Assembly (NCBI RefSeq): GCF_013778455.1
Contig: NZ_JACEHE010000002.1
Location: forward strand, 248,001 to 312,000
Direction of reading: 5' to 3'
DNA length: 64,000 nt
Origin: Streptomyces himalayensis subsp. himalayensis
GTDB taxonomy: Bacteria; Actinomycetota; Actinomycetes; Streptomycetales; Streptomycetaceae
A program made the position numbers and the translations under genes. This document shows positions 12,035 through 22,913 of this stretch, piece by piece; within the stretch, counting starts at the first letter, position 1, and every line of letters begins with the position of its first letter. The notes under the pieces were generated by a model, which saw nothing but the letters and a program-made list of their open reading frames with translations, did not search any database and had not been told where the DNA came from.

Positions 12035-12116
12035 CACGCGACCCCGTCGCGGGGTCATACGACCCTGTCGCGGGGTCATACGACCCCGTGGTGGGTCACA
12101 CGACCGTGTCGAAGGG
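12035..12116. repeat. Four tandem ~21-base imperfect repeats with internal palindromes
   Basis: Units begin at about 12035, 12056, 12077 and 12097, each of the type CAYRCGACCCYGTCGYGGGGT, with the last two shortened to 20 bases and more diverged. The first two contain hairpins (GACCCCG-TCG-CGGGGTC). The last unit runs into the 3' end of the phosphatase gene, whose stop is at 12096-12098. The hairpins could terminate phosphatase transcription, or the array may be a repeat expansion. Confidence 0.8.
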
Positions 12117-12671
12117 CCTCCCAGTCGCGACGCCGGAGAGCGTCCTCGTGGAGGCCGGGTCCAGCAGCCCGGCGAGCCGGGTCACGATGACGTCGATCTC
12201 GTGCGCGCAGGCGCGCAGGACGCCGATCGGCTGGGCCCACGGGTCCTCGACGTCGTCCTCCAGGCCGGGGACCGCGGCGACGAGGCCCCTGCGGCCGGCG
12301 GCCTCCGCGACCACATCTGCGGAGGCCCCGTCAGCGAGCCGTACGAACTCCTTGAGCGTGAAGCAGCGCCGCATCGCCAGCGGTGAGATCCGCACCGCGG
12401 CCTCCCGGTGCTCGCGTGCGAGCCCGAGGATCAGGTCTGCCCCGCCGACGAGGTCCTCGGTGAGCGGGCGGGACACGAACCCGGCCCCGTCGCCGCCCAG
12501 TTCCTCCAGAACCCGCCGGGTAGCCGCGTCCATACCGCTGTGGTGCCGCGCCCCGGTGCCGGCGCTCTCCGGCCACACGGCCGACCCGGGCGCGAGCCTG
12601 GCCGCGAGCAGCCGCTCGGCGAGCGCCGAGCGGTGCACATTGCCCGTGCAGACGAAGAGCACCCGGGTCAT
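12096..12671 (-). CDS. Low-molecular-weight protein tyrosine phosphatase (Wzb-like)
   Basis: 191 residues. The CX5R(S) active-site loop is CTGNVHRS with Cys8, Arg14 and Ser15, and the general-acid Asp is in the DP dipeptide at about residues 143-144 (VEDPWAQP). It is longer than the usual 150 residues. It removes phosphate from tyrosine residues, and in polysaccharide clusters its target is the BY-kinase. The start overlaps the kinase stop by four bases (ATGA, 12668-12671), so the two are translationally coupled. Confidence 0.9.
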   Translation of the reverse strand: MTRVLFVCTGNVHRSALAERLLAARLAPGSAVWPESAGTGARHHSGMDAATRRVLEELGGDGAGFVSRPLTEDLVGGADLILGLAREHREAAVRISPLAMRRCFTLKEFVRLADGASADVVAEAAGRRGLVAAVPGLEDDVEDPWAQPIGVLRACAHEIDVIVTRLAGLLDPASTRTLSGVATGRPFDTVV

Positions 12672-14164
12672 TTCTCGCCCGCGAGGTGGGTCACGGCGGG
12701 CTCGGCGGCCTCCTTGCGCCGGCCTGACGGCCGGGGCGCGGGCAGCTCGCCGTAATTCCCGTAGCCATAGCCCTTGCCCTTGTTGAGCGGGGCCATGCTG
12801 AAGACGGTGCCGAGGGTGCGTACCCCCACCTGGCTGAGCGATTCGGCGGCCGAACGGACCTGGTCGCGGCCGGTCTTCGAAGCGCGTACGACGAGCAGCG
12901 CGCCCTGGGCGAGCGGGGCCAGGCCGACCGTGTCGGCGACCGGCAGCAGGGGAGCGGTGTCGACGATCACCGCCTCGTAGCGCCCGGCGAGTTCACGCAG
13001 CAGCTCGCCCATCCGGTCCGACGACAGCAGCTCCGTCGGGTTGGGCGGCACCGCGCCGCTGGTGAGCACCGACAGGCGGCTCCCGGCCTGCTGCATCACT
13101 TCCTCGATGCGGGCCTGTCCGATGAGCACGGTGGTCAGTCCGGCGTTCTGCACCAGACCGAAGGTGCGCGCCACGCACGGCCTGCGGAGATCGGCGTCGA
13201 CCAAGCAGGTCACGATGCCAGCCTCGGCGAGTGAAAGGGCCAGGTTGGCAGCGGTGTTGGTCTTGCCCTCGCCGGGCACCGGGCTGGTCACGACGATCAC
13301 CCGCGGCCGGTCGTCGACCTGAGCGAACTGCAGATTCGTGCGCAGTTTCCGGAAGGCCTCCGCGCGGGTCGAGTGCTTGGCGGCACCGGTGGCCAGTGGC
13401 TGCTTCGTGGCGTCCTTGTCGAACGGGATGGACCCGAGGACCGGCAGCGCGATGAGCTCGCTGAGCGCCTCACTGGTCTTGAGGGTCGTGTCGAGGGTCT
13501 CGCGCAGGGCGACGACTCCGGCGCCGAGGAGCAGCCCGCCGATGAGACCGGCTGCCAGGTTGAGCAGGTGTCGCGGTGAGACCGGGGCACTGGGAACGGA
13601 GGCCCGCTCGGTGATGCCGAGCGAGACCGGCGAGACGGGAGCGGGGGCCGGGTCGGCCTCGGCGGCCGGGTCGCCCGCCGGCGGAGAAGGCGCGGGCTCC
13701 GCCGCCTGCTTCGGCGTCTCCAGCTGCTCGACGACAGTGCCGAAACGCGCCGCAACGGCATTCGCGATACGGGCGGCACTCAACGGCGACGTGTCCCGGA
13801 CCGTGATGTTGATGAGCACCGTATTGAGCGGGACTTCCGCCGTGATCCGGGACGCCAGCTGCTCCGGCGTGGTCCGCAACCCCAGCTCACGCACCACTGG
13901 TTCGGTCACCTGGCGGGTGGCGACGATCGCCGCGTACGACTGGACCCGAGCCTGCGAGAAGCTCTGGCCCTGGTTGAGCTCAGCGGTGCCGGCACCGGTC
14001 CGGGTGGCGACGAAGAGCTGAGTGCGGGCCTCGTAGACGGGTCTGATCAGCTCGTTGGCGGCCTGACCCGCCCCGATGCCGAGCAGCAGGCAGACCATGA
14101 TAGTCGGCCAGCGTCTGGCGAGAACCTTGAGATATCCGCGGAGATCCAACGTTGTACCCCTCAC
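12668..14164 (-). CDS. Polysaccharide co-polymerase with BY-kinase domain (Wzc-like)
   Basis: 498 residues, GTG start. Residues about 1-45 and 200-222 are membrane segments that bracket a Wzz-type chain-length domain with a Pro-rich loop (about 155-180). The cytoplasmic domain has Walker A SPVPGEGKTN (294-303), Walker A' CLVDADLRRP (320-329) and Walker B AVIVDTAPL (398-406). The tyrosine cluster is short: Tyr466, Tyr468 and Tyr471 in GKGYGYGNYGEL. The protein controls length and export of the polysaccharide. The gene ends in a 4-base overlap with the phosphatase. It is divergent from the sugar transferase at 14443 across 278 bases. Confidence 0.92.
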   Translation of the reverse strand: MRGTTLDLRGYLKVLARRWPTIMVCLLLGIGAGQAANELIRPVYEARTQLFVATRTGAGTAELNQGQSFSQARVQSYAAIVATRQVTEPVVRELGLRTTPEQLASRITAEVPLNTVLINITVRDTSPLSAARIANAVAARFGTVVEQLETPKQAAEPAPSPPAGDPAAEADPAPAPVSPVSLGITERASVPSAPVSPRHLLNLAAGLIGGLLLGAGVVALRETLDTTLKTSEALSELIALPVLGSIPFDKDATKQPLATGAAKHSTRAEAFRKLRTNLQFAQVDDRPRVIVVTSPVPGEGKTNTAANLALSLAEAGIVTCLVDADLRRPCVARTFGLVQNAGLTTVLIGQARIEEVMQQAGSRLSVLTSGAVPPNPTELLSSDRMGELLRELAGRYEAVIVDTAPLLPVADTVGLAPLAQGALLVVRASKTGRDQVRSAAESLSQVGVRTLGTVFSMAPLNKGKGYGYGNYGELPAPRPSGRRKEAAEPAVTHLAGEK

Positions 14165-14442
14165 AGGGCTAAAGAAATAGTCAGGGAAAATTCCGGTTTG
14201 CTCCCTATGTGCATCGCAGAGGATAGGCGCTCCGGCATCTCAAACACGGGAGTCACCCGTTCGACGGCACGTCAGTCATACAGAGCGTCAGGACCCGCTC
14301 CCCGGTCACTACGGCAGGGGAGCGAGTCGCCTCCCGACCTCGGCGACCCCTCCGTGGGCACGACACGCGCGGCGCACCACCCATCGTGCCCCGGGCGTCG
14401 TGAGAGAGTCCTAGCCTCAAAAAGGGCATTTCTCAACAGAGC

Positions 14443-15063
14443 ATGTTGAATCCCAACGAACGGATGCGAGTCATGCTGGTCAAGCGGTTCATCGATGTGG
14501 TCGGCAGCCTGGCGCTGCTGCTGCTGACGGCCCCTTTGATCACCGTCATCGGCGTCGCCATCGCCACCACCTCCCCAGGCGGCGCGCTCTTCCGGCAGGC
14601 TCGGGCCGGGCACAACGGACGCCCGTTCAAGATGCTCAAGTTCCGCACCATGCAAGCTGGTGCGGACGCCCAACGGGACGCCCTCGTGGCATGCAACGAG
14701 ACGAACGGCCATCTCTTCAAGCTCCGTGACGACCCCCGTATCACCCCGGTGGGGCGGCTGCTGCGCCGCCTCTCGTTGGACGAACTACCGCAGCTGATCA
14801 ATGTGTTGCGTGGAGAGATGTCCCTGGTCGGTCCCCGCCCGCTGCCGCTCGAGGACTCGGGCTATACCGGTCCGGCCCGCGCCCGGCTCTCCGTACCGCC
14901 AGGGCTGACCGGCCTGTGGCAGGTCAGCGGGCGCTCCGAGCTGCCCTGGGACGAGATGGTCCGGCTGGACCTGTACTACGTGAAGCACCGCTCACTGGGC
15001 CTGGACCTCGCCATTCTCCTCCGTACGGTCCCAGCGGTGCTGGCCATGCGCGGCGCACACTGA
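14443..15063 (+). CDS. Undecaprenyl-phosphate sugar-1-phosphate transferase (WcaJ/EpsL-type)
   Basis: 206 residues, a minimal enzyme with one membrane helix (about 16-42) and the full catalytic domain: KFRTM at 66-70, DDPRITPVGRLLRRLSLDELPQL near 96-118, MSLVGPRP at 126-133 and PPGLTGLWQVSGRS near 152-165. It transfers a sugar-1-phosphate to a lipid carrier, the first committed step of Wzx/Wzy-type glycan assembly. The start is uncertain: ATGs at 14443, 14464 and 14473 are all possible and none has a strong ribosome site. Confidence 0.93.
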   Translation: MLNPNERMRVMLVKRFIDVVGSLALLLLTAPLITVIGVAIATTSPGGALFRQARAGHNGRPFKMLKFRTMQAGADAQRDALVACNETNGHLFKLRDDPRITPVGRLLRRLSLDELPQLINVLRGEMSLVGPRPLPLEDSGYTGPARARLSVPPGLTGLWQVSGRSELPWDEMVRLDLYYVKHRSLGLDLAILLRTVPAVLAMRGAH

Positions 15064-15484
15064 GTCAGCGGCCCGCTGGAGCCTCAGTCCACCTGCGCCA
15101 CGGGGTTGGAGCGGCCAACACCCGCGAAGACGTGGAGCGGCAAGCTGACCCAGAACCACGTCGCCGATCAAACGGTCAGTTTGCTCGTTCCCTCGCCGAG
15201 GCAATGCAGCCGGTTTGAACCGCAGTCTGTGGAGTCTCCAACTCCCACTCAGCAGAATGCCCGCGGCATGAGCCCCCATTACACCGGTGAGCTGCAGGCC
15301 CTGCCCCACCCCGGCGCACGCTGCCAATCAGGGGAGCTCTGGCGAGAAACAACGTTCCTTCGCCGAATTCGCCCATTTCAACAGGTATGCATTGTCCGGC
15401 GCCGGAAGATCGACACCGCAGACATCTCGTCGCCGATGCCTCGCTGGCAGAGCGGGTCTCCCGCACAGCGGAAGAAAGGACTCC
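15064..15484. other. Intergenic region, 421 bases, no gene recognised
   Basis: Lies between the sugar transferase and the next glycosyltransferase. No frame has a recognisable domain and no clear promoter or terminator was seen. The length suggests the downstream gene has its own promoter. Confidence 0.4.
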
Positions 15485-16864
15485 ATGTCTGAGAGAGCGA
15501 TCACCAGCGCGGGACGTTGCCCCTCCACCATCGAGCAGCATGCGGATTCCGGCCCGTACGCACGGTCCCGCCATCTCCGCATCGTACTGGTCGCGTTTGC
15601 CTGCGATCCGACCCGTGGGAGCGAACCAGGGTTCGGCTGGGCCTGGGCGGAAGCACTCGCGAGACGCGGACACACCGTGGAGGTGCTGACCCACTCCGCA
15701 CATGACAACACACGGAATATCAGGCGCCGAGTCGACGAACTCGGACCGGTGGGCAACCGCATCAGACCACATGTCATCCCGGTGCCGCCCTACCCCTCTT
15801 GGGTTGGACTTCTTCCTGGCACGTTGAAGGAAATGGCTTCGGAGTTCTTTCGCTACCGCGGCTGGCAACGCCTGGCCCTGGACTACGCCCGGAGTCGGGG
15901 ACTCGACCGGACCGATCTGATCCACCACGTTTCCTACGGCTCTCTGGAAGGCGCCTGTGAACTGCGCCGTCTGGGGCCACCCTTGGTGTTCGGGCCGGTC
16001 GGCGGGGGTCAGACGGCACCGCACAGTCACCGCCGCTACTTGGGCCGCGCGTACTGGCAGGAGGCGCTAAGGACACAGCTGTGGGTTCGCGGCCTCAGCC
16101 TCCGGTCCTCCTGTCGTGCGACGATCCGCGAGGCGGCGGCGGTGCTCACCACCAACCGCGACACAGAACAGCTCGCCCGCCGCCTGGGCCGTACGGACTC
16201 CCTCATGATGCTGGCTGACGGCGTCCAGGAGACTCTGATCCGCCCTCAGGCAAGGAGTGCATCGGCCAAGGGGGGTGATCCGCCAACCATCCTGTGGGTC
16301 GGGAAACTGATCCCCCGGAAAGCCCCGGCACTGGCATTGCGGACCTTCGCGCTTCTCCGGTCGGACGTTCCGGAGGCGCGCCTCGTCATCGTGGGTGACG
16401 GACCCCTGCGGTTTCAACTGGAGAGGCTCTCGGCACAGCTGGGGGTGCACGAGTCAGTCCACTTCCGTGGTCGACTGCCCTGGGAACAAGCCCTACGGAC
16501 GTACGACAACGCCGATGCGTTTCTGATGACCAGCCTGCGGGACTCCTTCGGCTTGCAGGCATTGGAGGCATGGGCACGAGGTCTGCCCGTTGTGCATCTC
16601 GATCACCAGGGCATCCGGGATTATTCCGCACCCGGCGGCGCGATCCGTGTGCCACTGGGTGACCCCGCCGATCTTCCGCATCGGCTCGCTCAAGCACTCG
16701 GCAACATGCTCGGCGATCAGCAGGTACGTCGCCGCATGGGAGGCGCGGGGGTGGCGTGGGCACGGCAGCACACATGGGCAGTTAAAGCGGAAGCGGCCGA
16801 AAAGCTCTACCACTCCGTTCTGGCCAGTGGGCGGTCTTCAACTGAGGCTGTGTCGATGTCCTGA
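15485..16864 (+). CDS. GT4-family glycosyltransferase
   Basis: 459 residues. The ATG at 15485 is preceded by GAAAGGA; the longer open frame to 15287 has no ribosome site. Two Rossmann-like halves are visible: an N-terminal LRIVLVAFACDPTRGSEPGFGWAWAEALARRGHTVEVLT, and a C-terminal GT4 core with TILWVGKLIPRKAPALALRTFALL, LVIVGDGPLRFQLERLSAQLG and the donor-site motif DSFGLQALEAWARGLPVV. The donor is unknown. It is followed after 64 bases by an FkbM methyltransferase. Confidence 0.9.
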   Translation: MSERAITSAGRCPSTIEQHADSGPYARSRHLRIVLVAFACDPTRGSEPGFGWAWAEALARRGHTVEVLTHSAHDNTRNIRRRVDELGPVGNRIRPHVIPVPPYPSWVGLLPGTLKEMASEFFRYRGWQRLALDYARSRGLDRTDLIHHVSYGSLEGACELRRLGPPLVFGPVGGGQTAPHSHRRYLGRAYWQEALRTQLWVRGLSLRSSCRATIREAAAVLTTNRDTEQLARRLGRTDSLMMLADGVQETLIRPQARSASAKGGDPPTILWVGKLIPRKAPALALRTFALLRSDVPEARLVIVGDGPLRFQLERLSAQLGVHESVHFRGRLPWEQALRTYDNADAFLMTSLRDSFGLQALEAWARGLPVVHLDHQGIRDYSAPGGAIRVPLGDPADLPHRLAQALGNMLGDQQVRRRMGGAGVAWARQHTWAVKAEAAEKLYHSVLASGRSSTEAVSMS

Positions 16865-16928
16865 CCGACACAAGGTCAAACCACCTGCCTGTTCCAGCGT
16901 CCAACTGAACGACAGTACGCGGTGAAAC

Positions 16929-17804
16929 ATGTCACTTCTGAGTAAAGGCCTGTGGGCACTGCAGCGTCCGGCGGCCACAACTCCTCCAGCCACCATGCTG
17001 ACCCGACTGGGTGCCTGGCGGGTACGTACCGCCCTGCATATGGGTGCGACCGTACCCATCGCCGGTGGCAGCATGCACTTCTGGTGCCCGCCCGAGTGGC
17101 GCGGCAACGCCAAGATGACGTACGTGTGGCGCGACGACTACGAAGTTGAGCTGGCCCAACTGCATCGCTGGGTCCGGCCTGGCGACGTGGTCGTGGACGT
17201 GGGTGCGCACTACGGCAGCTACACGCTCCCTCTGGCCCAGCTCGTGGGAGCCCAGGGCTGCGTCTTCGCTGTGGAGCCGGCCGAGCATGCACGTGCCGTT
17301 CTGAGCCGGAACATCCGAATGAACCACTTGCGCAATGTGCGGCTCCTGCCCGTAGCGGCAGGCGCCGAGTCCACGCGCGGCAACCTCCACCTGCACGACG
17401 ACCGCTCCCGTGCGTCCATGCAGGAGACATGGGAACAACGGACAGACGTGCAGCAGGTGGAGGTGGTCCGGCTCGATGACGTGGTGCCATCCGGGCATCG
17501 GATCTCTCTCATCAAGATGGACATCGAGGGCTATGAACCCCAGGCTCTTCGAGGCGCCACAGGAATTCTCATCCGGGACCGCCCCATCGTGATCTTCGAG
17601 CTCCTGTCGCACCACCTCGGTACCGCCGGCTCGGCTCGAGCGGCTTGGGATCTTCTCGTGGAACACGGTTACCGTATGCACCGGGTCACGGATGAAGGAG
17701 CGCTACTTCCCGTGGAAAGCCCTGAGCAGCGTTGCGGCTCGTCCAACAACGTCGTCGCCCTCCACCCGGACGAACGGCACCGAATCGGTACGACCGCGTC
17801 GTGA
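16929..17804 (+). CDS. FkbM-family methyltransferase
   Basis: 291 residues. The SAM site is VVVDVGAHYGSYT (88-99), the acidic loop is FAVEPAEHARAVLSRN, and the FkbM signature KMDIEGYEPQALRGA lies at 196-210. FkbM enzymes methylate sugar or polyketide hydroxyls. Inside a polysaccharide cluster the likely substrate is a nucleotide-sugar or a lipid-linked glycan. It is convergent with the GDP-L-fucose synthase gene after 58 bases. Confidence 0.9.
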   Translation: MSLLSKGLWALQRPAATTPPATMLTRLGAWRVRTALHMGATVPIAGGSMHFWCPPEWRGNAKMTYVWRDDYEVELAQLHRWVRPGDVVVDVGAHYGSYTLPLAQLVGAQGCVFAVEPAEHARAVLSRNIRMNHLRNVRLLPVAAGAESTRGNLHLHDDRSRASMQETWEQRTDVQQVEVVRLDDVVPSGHRISLIKMDIEGYEPQALRGATGILIRDRPIVIFELLSHHLGTAGSARAAWDLLVEHGYRMHRVTDEGALLPVESPEQRCGSSNNVVALHPDERHRIGTTAS

Positions 17805-17862
17805 GCGGCGTCCACCCGATGAACCACTCCGCAGAGCGCGACATGGACACGATCAGGGGCTT

Positions 17863-19482
<1,620 letters not shown>

Positions 19483-19826
19483 GCGTGGGGGAAGGACAGG
19501 CCGGGGACGGTGGCCGCCTTAAGGGTCGTCGGGCAGATCGCCCGGCATGTGGTCGTGGTGGCGGGTGACGGTGGAGATCAGGGAGGATGGCGTGCAGACG
19601 CGGCTTTGTTGTGATCAACGGCTTCAGACCCTTGATCATCCGGAGCCGCGTCCCGTTTCACCAAACCTGTGAAACAGGCATCCCTCCTACACCGTCATGA
19701 CCGTGATGTCTCGTCACCCGAGAACGCTCGCGCCCTGGGAAGGCGCCGGACATTTTGCTGGAGGTCTGGTCGAAGCGACAGGGCAGGCCGACGGGGCGAC
19801 AGGCGGCTGATTGATAGAGCCTGTGC
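19483..19826. other. Degenerate region after the gmd remnant
   Basis: About 340 bases. Short frames here (for example one ending near 19614 on the plus strand) are high-GC and could be remnants of a mobile element, but I could not assign a family. It separates the gmd remnant from the convergent glycosyltransferase gene. Confidence 0.35.
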
Positions 19827-20882
19827 TCAGGAAAGCACCTCTCGGTAGACATCGATCGTCCGTTGAGTGGTTTTGCTCCAGGGGAACATCCGGGCCCGCG
19901 CCAGACCGCGCCTGGTCAGCTCCTCACGGGTTGAAGTGTCCAGCACACGTCCGATCGCATCAACTAGTTCGTCGAGATTACATGGGGAGAAGAGCAGTGC
20001 CGCATCGCTCACTACCTCTGGAATGGATGCTGCCCTGGAGGCGATTACTGGAACCCCTCGTGCCATCGCTTCAAGCGGCGGTAGTCCGAACCCCTCGTAG
20101 AGTGACGGGTACACGAGCGCCACAGCGCTCTGGTAGAGTCGGCAAAGCGTCTCCTCGTCGGCTTGTACAAAGTCAACACGACGCGATAGCCTGCTGTCTG
20201 CCAGCAGACGCTTCTCCTCGTTAGTCGGGGCGCCGCCGCCGGAACACATCAGGCGCAAGCTGGCGAGTTCTGGAGCTCTGAGTGCTTCCACGAGAATCCG
20301 CCAGTTCTTATAACCGCTCCGACCCCCTACGTACAGCAGATGGTCACCGCTGGCGTTCCTCGTCGCGACGTTCGGGATGTGCACACCGTGGTGGACAACC
20401 GTGATCTTGCTGCTCGGCACGCCGAGCATGGACACCAAGTCCTGTGCCGTCGCTTCCGAAACCGCAATGATCCTGTCGGCTCGGGCGGCCCAAAATCGCT
20501 GCCGGTCGACCGTATTGTCGCTCGGCGCGAAGTAAAGCGGGTATCTGAGGTGAATCAAGTCATGGAATGTGCAGACATGTGGTCGGGCGCCGGGAAGCAT
20601 GCTCGACGTGTAGTAGGTGGGGTGGACCACGCACGCCTTGGGCTGAGTCATGGAATATGCAGCGAACGCCGCCTTGCTCAGTAGAAGGCGGGATCCTACT
20701 GGTAGTTGCCGCAGTCCCGTCCTTGCTCCGCGGCGTGCAATGTACTGGTTGTTGTGCAAACCAGGGAAGATTTGCGCGTCGATGCCTGCTTTGATCAATC
20801 CAGTGTGCAGCTCGGCAAAGTATCGGCTGACTCCACCGAACCTCTGCCGGACGAATACATCTGGTGAAAAAAGGACTCGCAC
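19827..20882 (-). CDS. GT4-family glycosyltransferase (intact copy)
   Basis: 351 residues from a GTG at 20882, preceded by GGGGAGAG and chosen over the frame open to 20954 because the homologous pseudogene at 25344 starts at the same point. It shows [71 protein letters not shown] and the donor motif [23 protein letters not shown] (an E-x7-E pair), typical of mannosyl/fucosyl-type GT4 enzymes. A broken homologue lies on the opposite strand at 25344-26060. GC is lower than the flanking housekeeping genes, consistent with transfer. Confidence 0.9.
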   Translation of the reverse strand: MRVLFSPDVFVRQRFGGVSRYFAELHTGLIKAGIDAQIFPGLHNNQYIARRGARTGLRQLPVGSRLLLSKAAFAAYSMTQPKACVVHPTYYTSSMLPGARPHVCTFHDLIHLRYPLYFAPSDNTVDRQRFWAARADRIIAVSEATAQDLVSMLGVPSSKITVVHHGVHIPNVATRNASGDHLLYVGGRSGYKNWRILVEALRAPELASLRLMCSGGGAPTNEEKRLLADSRLSRRVDFVQADEETLCRLYQSAVALVYPSLYEGFGLPPLEAMARGVPVIASRAASIPEVVSDAALLFSPCNLDELVDAIGRVLDTSTREELTRRGLARARMFPWSKTTQRTIDVYREVLS

Positions 20883-21079
20883 GTGCACCTCTCCCCTGTC
20901 GTGGAAAAAGCAGAACGCCGCTGCCTCGCGTCCTGTCGATGACTCTGCGCGCAAACGGCCATGCGCGGGGCCTCGGACGGCACCGATGCGGCGGGGCCGT
21001 CATGCCCAAGTCACGGAGAAGCTCACCGCCTTGCTGGACCAGCGTATCCGCGGGTGCGAGGCCCGAAGCCAGCGCTCGA

Positions 21080-21883
21080 CTACTGTCGCAGCAGCGCGCA
21101 GAAGTGACCGGCACTGCTGGGACCGATCGTCAATTCGAAGCGGGCGTCCTCGGCTAGGAAGTCCCGGACAGCCTGCTCCGGTCCAGTACAGAAGTGCCCA
21201 TAGTCGTCGACCATCAGTACCGAGCCTGGTCGAGTCCTGGGGCCAAGTAGCCGCAGGCCGGACAGGATGGGCTTGTACAGGTCGAAGTCTAGGTATGCGA
21301 AGGCGACGACGTCTGGCATGTCTTGGACGTCAGGGCTGATGAAGCCCACGACGACGTGGGTCCGTTCTTGCGGGAAGCCCACCGAGGCGAGTTGCTGGTG
21401 CACAAGCCGCTGAGGAAACGACATCGCCGACTCGTAACAGTCCATTGACCCTCGGTTCTCGATGTCATCGATGAGTTTATCCTCCACCGTCGGACGTGAC
21501 AGACCTTGGAACGAGTCGTACAGCCACAGGTGCCGTCCGGTACCGATGATTTCATTTGCCAGCAAGGCTGACGTGGCGCCCTGGGCAACGCCCATCTCGA
21601 CGATGTCGCCGTCACCACTGTCCTGGGCTTTCTGTAGCCAGTGAAGAAGGAACATCGCCTCACCGATATCCGTCCCAATGAGCCTCGACATCAGCGGGAT
21701 CCGGCCATCCCGCTCCCGCAGGCCAGGAAACACGCGCTCGACATAGACGTCGTACAGACTCTTTACCACGCGGGTGTACCGTCCGCGGTTGGCTTCTTCT
21801 TCGCGCTCCGTGATCACACGAGCCCCAGCAATGCGGAGCACGCGATCCAGAGTGTTCCTCACGGGAGTCCTTACATTCGGCAT
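21080..21883 (-). CDS. TylF/MycF-family O-methyltransferase
   Basis: 267 residues. Matches the macrocin O-methyltransferase family: IPLMSRLIGTDIGEAMFLLHWLQKA, SAM-binding GDIVEMGVAQGATSALLANEI, RHLWLYDSFQGLSRP, and metal-binding acidic motifs YLDFDLYKP and GSVLMVDDYGH. These metal-dependent enzymes methylate hydroxyls of deoxysugars. Next to gmd/fcl the substrate may be a 6-deoxyhexose residue. It is followed on the same strand by the GT4 gene at 19827-20882 after about 200 bases. Confidence 0.88.
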   Translation of the reverse strand: MPNVRTPVRNTLDRVLRIAGARVITEREEEANRGRYTRVVKSLYDVYVERVFPGLRERDGRIPLMSRLIGTDIGEAMFLLHWLQKAQDSGDGDIVEMGVAQGATSALLANEIIGTGRHLWLYDSFQGLSRPTVEDKLIDDIENRGSMDCYESAMSFPQRLVHQQLASVGFPQERTHVVVGFISPDVQDMPDVVAFAYLDFDLYKPILSGLRLLGPRTRPGSVLMVDDYGHFCTGPEQAVRDFLAEDARFELTIGPSSAGHFCALLRQ

Positions 21884-22234
21884 GCAGCGACCCTAGCCAT
21901 CAGCTGGTGGCTCATCCGGTAGCTAGGGCGGTGAGTCGAATTCGATCGCACAGGAAGTCCAGCCTCGATCTTGCATGAGGGTCCGTCAGCTTGCTGACGG
22001 ACCCTTTCTGCTCGTTCAGAGCGGAGATTTCTGCTTGTGTGTGGGCAGGTTGAGGGCCTGGCCCCGATTCTTCAGCGGGATTCGGCCGCTGACCGGCTCG
22101 GTGGTTCGCCCGTAATGTCCTCTGCCGTGTGAGGCGGGCCGTCGTGTGACGCTGCGGGCTGCGCCGGATTCCACGGGCCCGGGATGCTGACGGTTGTCCT
22201 CCTTCCTGGTCCTCGTCGGGTCTGGGTGCGGCCG
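21884..22234. other. Intergenic region downstream of IS1380 remnant
   Basis: Contains the palindrome at 21978-22005. The rest shows no recognisable gene; it probably includes the 3' flank of the old insertion sequence. Confidence 0.4.
21978..22005. terminator. Perfect 28-base palindrome, probable terminator
   Basis: Each 13-base arm (AGGGTCCGTCAGC and its complement) pairs completely around a two-base TT... turn, and TTT follows on the plus strand. It lies between the start of the TylF gene and the IS1380 remnant. No plus-strand gene feeds into it, so it may be left over from a lost gene. Confidence 0.6.
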
Positions 22235-22648
22235 TCAGGTGACGGCCGGGAGCTGGGTCAGCCGCCTCCAGCTGGTGGTGAAGGCCGATGCCCAGGGCCA
22301 GGTCCGCTCGATGCGTAGGTAGCGGCGGCGGGCTTGGCGGGCCAGGCGGGCGGGCAGGTGGCAGAGGCGGAAGCGCATGGTGTCCGGTTCGGCGTTGGCC
22401 AGATCCTCGCTGTTGTGCAGGGGCAGCAGACGGAGCACGGCTTTGCCGGTGCGGATGCCGTCTTCGACTTCGGCGTGGTCGCGGTGCAGAGCGTCGAGGA
22501 ACTGGATCTGGTGGGAACCGGCGATGCCCCACATGTGCCGGATGCTCGTCGCCGTGATGGAGTAGCGCCAGCTGGTTTTCTTCTCGAAGGCGGTCAGCTT
22601 CTTGATCTGCCGCCGGGAGGGCTTGACGCGGTACACGATCAGCCGCAA
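22235..22648 (-). pseudogene. IS1380-family transposase, C-terminal remnant
   Basis: 137 codons against roughly 450 in an intact transposase. It shows the C-terminal features of the family: RLIVYRVKPSRRQIKKLTAFEKKTSWRYSITAT, then MWGIAGSHQIQFLDALHRDHAEVEDGIR, and a tail MRFRLCHLPARLARQARRR followed by RTWPWASAFTTSWRRL. About 25-30 residues between GKAVLRLLPLHN and EPDTMRF appear deleted. The N-terminal catalytic part is missing. It cannot transpose by itself. Confidence 0.85.
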
Positions 22649-22913
22649 TCCCTCCGGCCAGCCCGCGGGCTAGACTAACCAGAGATGAAGCGTAGGTCCA
22701 GGCATTGCGGACCTGCCAAAACGGAAAACAAGGGGAGCCCCTTCAGGACGCCAGACCGAGAACCTTTGGCAATTCACGACATCCGGCATTTTATAACGCT
22801 CACTGCCGACGTGCAACATGCGGATTACCCCAAGCGAGGGAAGTTGTGCATGATGCATCTGCAGATCGGGACGGGCACTCTCGATCACCTACGAGCCTTG
22901 ATATCATCCCCGA

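Noticed and set aside
12035..12116. CRISPR array
   Set aside because: The repeats are contiguous with no unique spacers, and no cas genes are present.
19483..19826. Transposase remnant after the gmd fragment
   Set aside because: Short high-GC frames only; no motif could be matched to an IS family with confidence.
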